37,664 bases of DNA from positions 1-37,664 of the forward strand of contig NZ_JAMDLI010000011.1 of the NCBI RefSeq assembly GCF_023721815.1, in the 5' to 3' direction. A program made the translations under genes and the position numbers. Origin of the DNA: Pleomorphomonas sp. JP5 (lineage in GTDB: Bacteria; Pseudomonadota; Alphaproteobacteria; Rhizobiales; Pleomorphomonadaceae). The notes beneath the pieces are model-generated. The model saw nothing but the letters and a program-made list of their open reading frames with translations, was not told the origin of the DNA and did no database searches. Shown here piece after piece: positions 37,090-37,664 of this stretch (positions are counted from its first letter, which is position 1; each line of letters begins with the position of its first letter).

Positions 37090-37664
37090 ATGTATATCGG
37101 GATCGACTGGGGCGGGACGAAGATGGAGGTGATCGGGCTCGATGCCCTAGGCGTCGAACTCTGCCGACATCGCATTCCGACGCCGCGCGAGGATTACGAT
37201 GCCTCGATCCGGGCGGTGGCCGAGCTGGTCGATCACGTAGAGACGGCGACCGGTGAGCATGGCAGTGTCGGCATCGGCCTGCCTGGAAGCCCGAACCCGC
37301 TCACCGGCCTCATCCGCAACTCCAACGCCTTCTGGCTGAACGGCAAGCCACTCGGCCGCGACCTCGAAGCCGCTCTGGGCCGGCCGGTCCGGCTCGCCAA
37401 CGACGGCAATTGCCTCGCCGTCTCCGAGGCGGTCGACGGGGCCGGCGCCGGGCTCGACGTCGTCGTCGGCATCATTCTCGGCACCGGCCACGGTGGCGGC
37501 ATCGCCATCAAGGGCAGGAGCCACAATGGCTTCCAGGGGCTGGCCGGCGAGATCGGTCACTACTCGCTTCCCTGGCCGAAGGAAGGCGAGTATCCGGGAC
37601 CGAAATGCTGGTGCGGCCGTCACGGCTGCCTCGAGATGTATTGCTCGGGCACAGGCTTCGAGCT
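37090..37664 (+). CDS. mak: ROK manno(fructo)kinase, cut by the window end
   Basis: The first 191 residues of a ROK sugar kinase, incomplete at the window edge. ATP is bound by GIDWGGTKMEV (about 4-14). HRIPTPREDYDASI, the catalytic Asp105 in RLANDGNCLAVSEAVDGA, and GEIGHYSLPWP with the zinc cluster (His157, Cys173, Cys175, Cys180 in CWCGRHGCLE) are seen. The segment order and wording closely match what I recall of E. coli Mak (YajF), which phosphorylates mannose and fructose. It starts 29 nt after the ATPase stop and is probably cotranscribed. In context it would convert mannose released by the GH38 enzyme to mannose-6-phosphate. A fructokinase role is the alternative. Confidence 0.87.
   Translation, partial: MYIGIDWGGTKMEVIGLDALGVELCRHRIPTPREDYDASIRAVAELVDHVETATGEHGSVGIGLPGSPNPLTGLIRNSNAFWLNGKPLGRDLEAALGRPVRLANDGNCLAVSEAVDGAGAGLDVVVGIILGTGHGGGIAIKGRSHNGFQGLAGEIGHYSLPWPKEGEYPGPKCWCGRHGCLEMYCSGTGFE

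Overview
The window looks like chromosomal DNA of a GC-rich alphaproteobacterium, most likely Hyphomicrobiales (Rhizobiales). This is inferred from gene content and codon style; no rRNA gene is present to anchor it. Three blocks can be separated: a surface-polysaccharide locus (about 1-14,835, all on the minus strand), a short stress and envelope segment (cardiolipin synthase-like gene and katG, 15,196-19,063), and a carbohydrate-utilisation region (19,283-37,664).

Polysaccharide block. Read in its own direction it begins with rfbC-rfbB-rfbD-rfbA (dTDP-L-rhamnose synthesis). A near-consensus promoter and a roughly 280-nt leader follow, then a specialised NusG paralogue (RfaH type), a nucleotide-sugar epimerase, gmd-fcl (GDP-L-fucose synthesis), a WcaI-like glycosyltransferase, a Wzx-type flippase, a Wzy-type polymerase and two GT4 glycosyltransferases. 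The window edge cuts what may be an IS transposase. From wcaI onward the DNA is visibly A+T-rich compared with the rest, which suggests exchangeable, horizontally acquired serotype DNA. An ops-like element in the loop of an 8-bp hairpin sits between the NusG paralogue and the epimerase. It could be the recruitment site for that factor. The wzy gene carries G8 and G7 tracts.

Allose block. An RpiR-type regulator (alsR) leads an operon with alsB, alsA, alsC, alsE, alsK and rpiB, most genes overlapping by ATGA. This supplies uptake of D-allose, phosphorylation to allose-6-P, isomerisation to allulose-6-P and epimerisation to fructose-6-P. Ribokinase (rbsK) converges on the operon, and a ROK regulator is divergent from rbsK. 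Because allose transporters and RpiB also handle ribose, the locus may serve both sugars.

Mannoside block. A MalEFG-like ABC transporter, a cytoplasmic GH38 alpha-mannosidase and a ROK regulator form one minus-strand operon. A MalK/UgpC-type ATPase and a Mak-like manno(fructo)kinase, cut by the window end, run divergently. Together they suggest import of alpha-mannosides, cytoplasmic release of mannose and phosphorylation to mannose-6-P.

Both ABC loci carry a pair of stem-loops directly after the binding-protein gene, consistent with making more binding protein than membrane components. No tRNA, rRNA or CRISPR array was seen.
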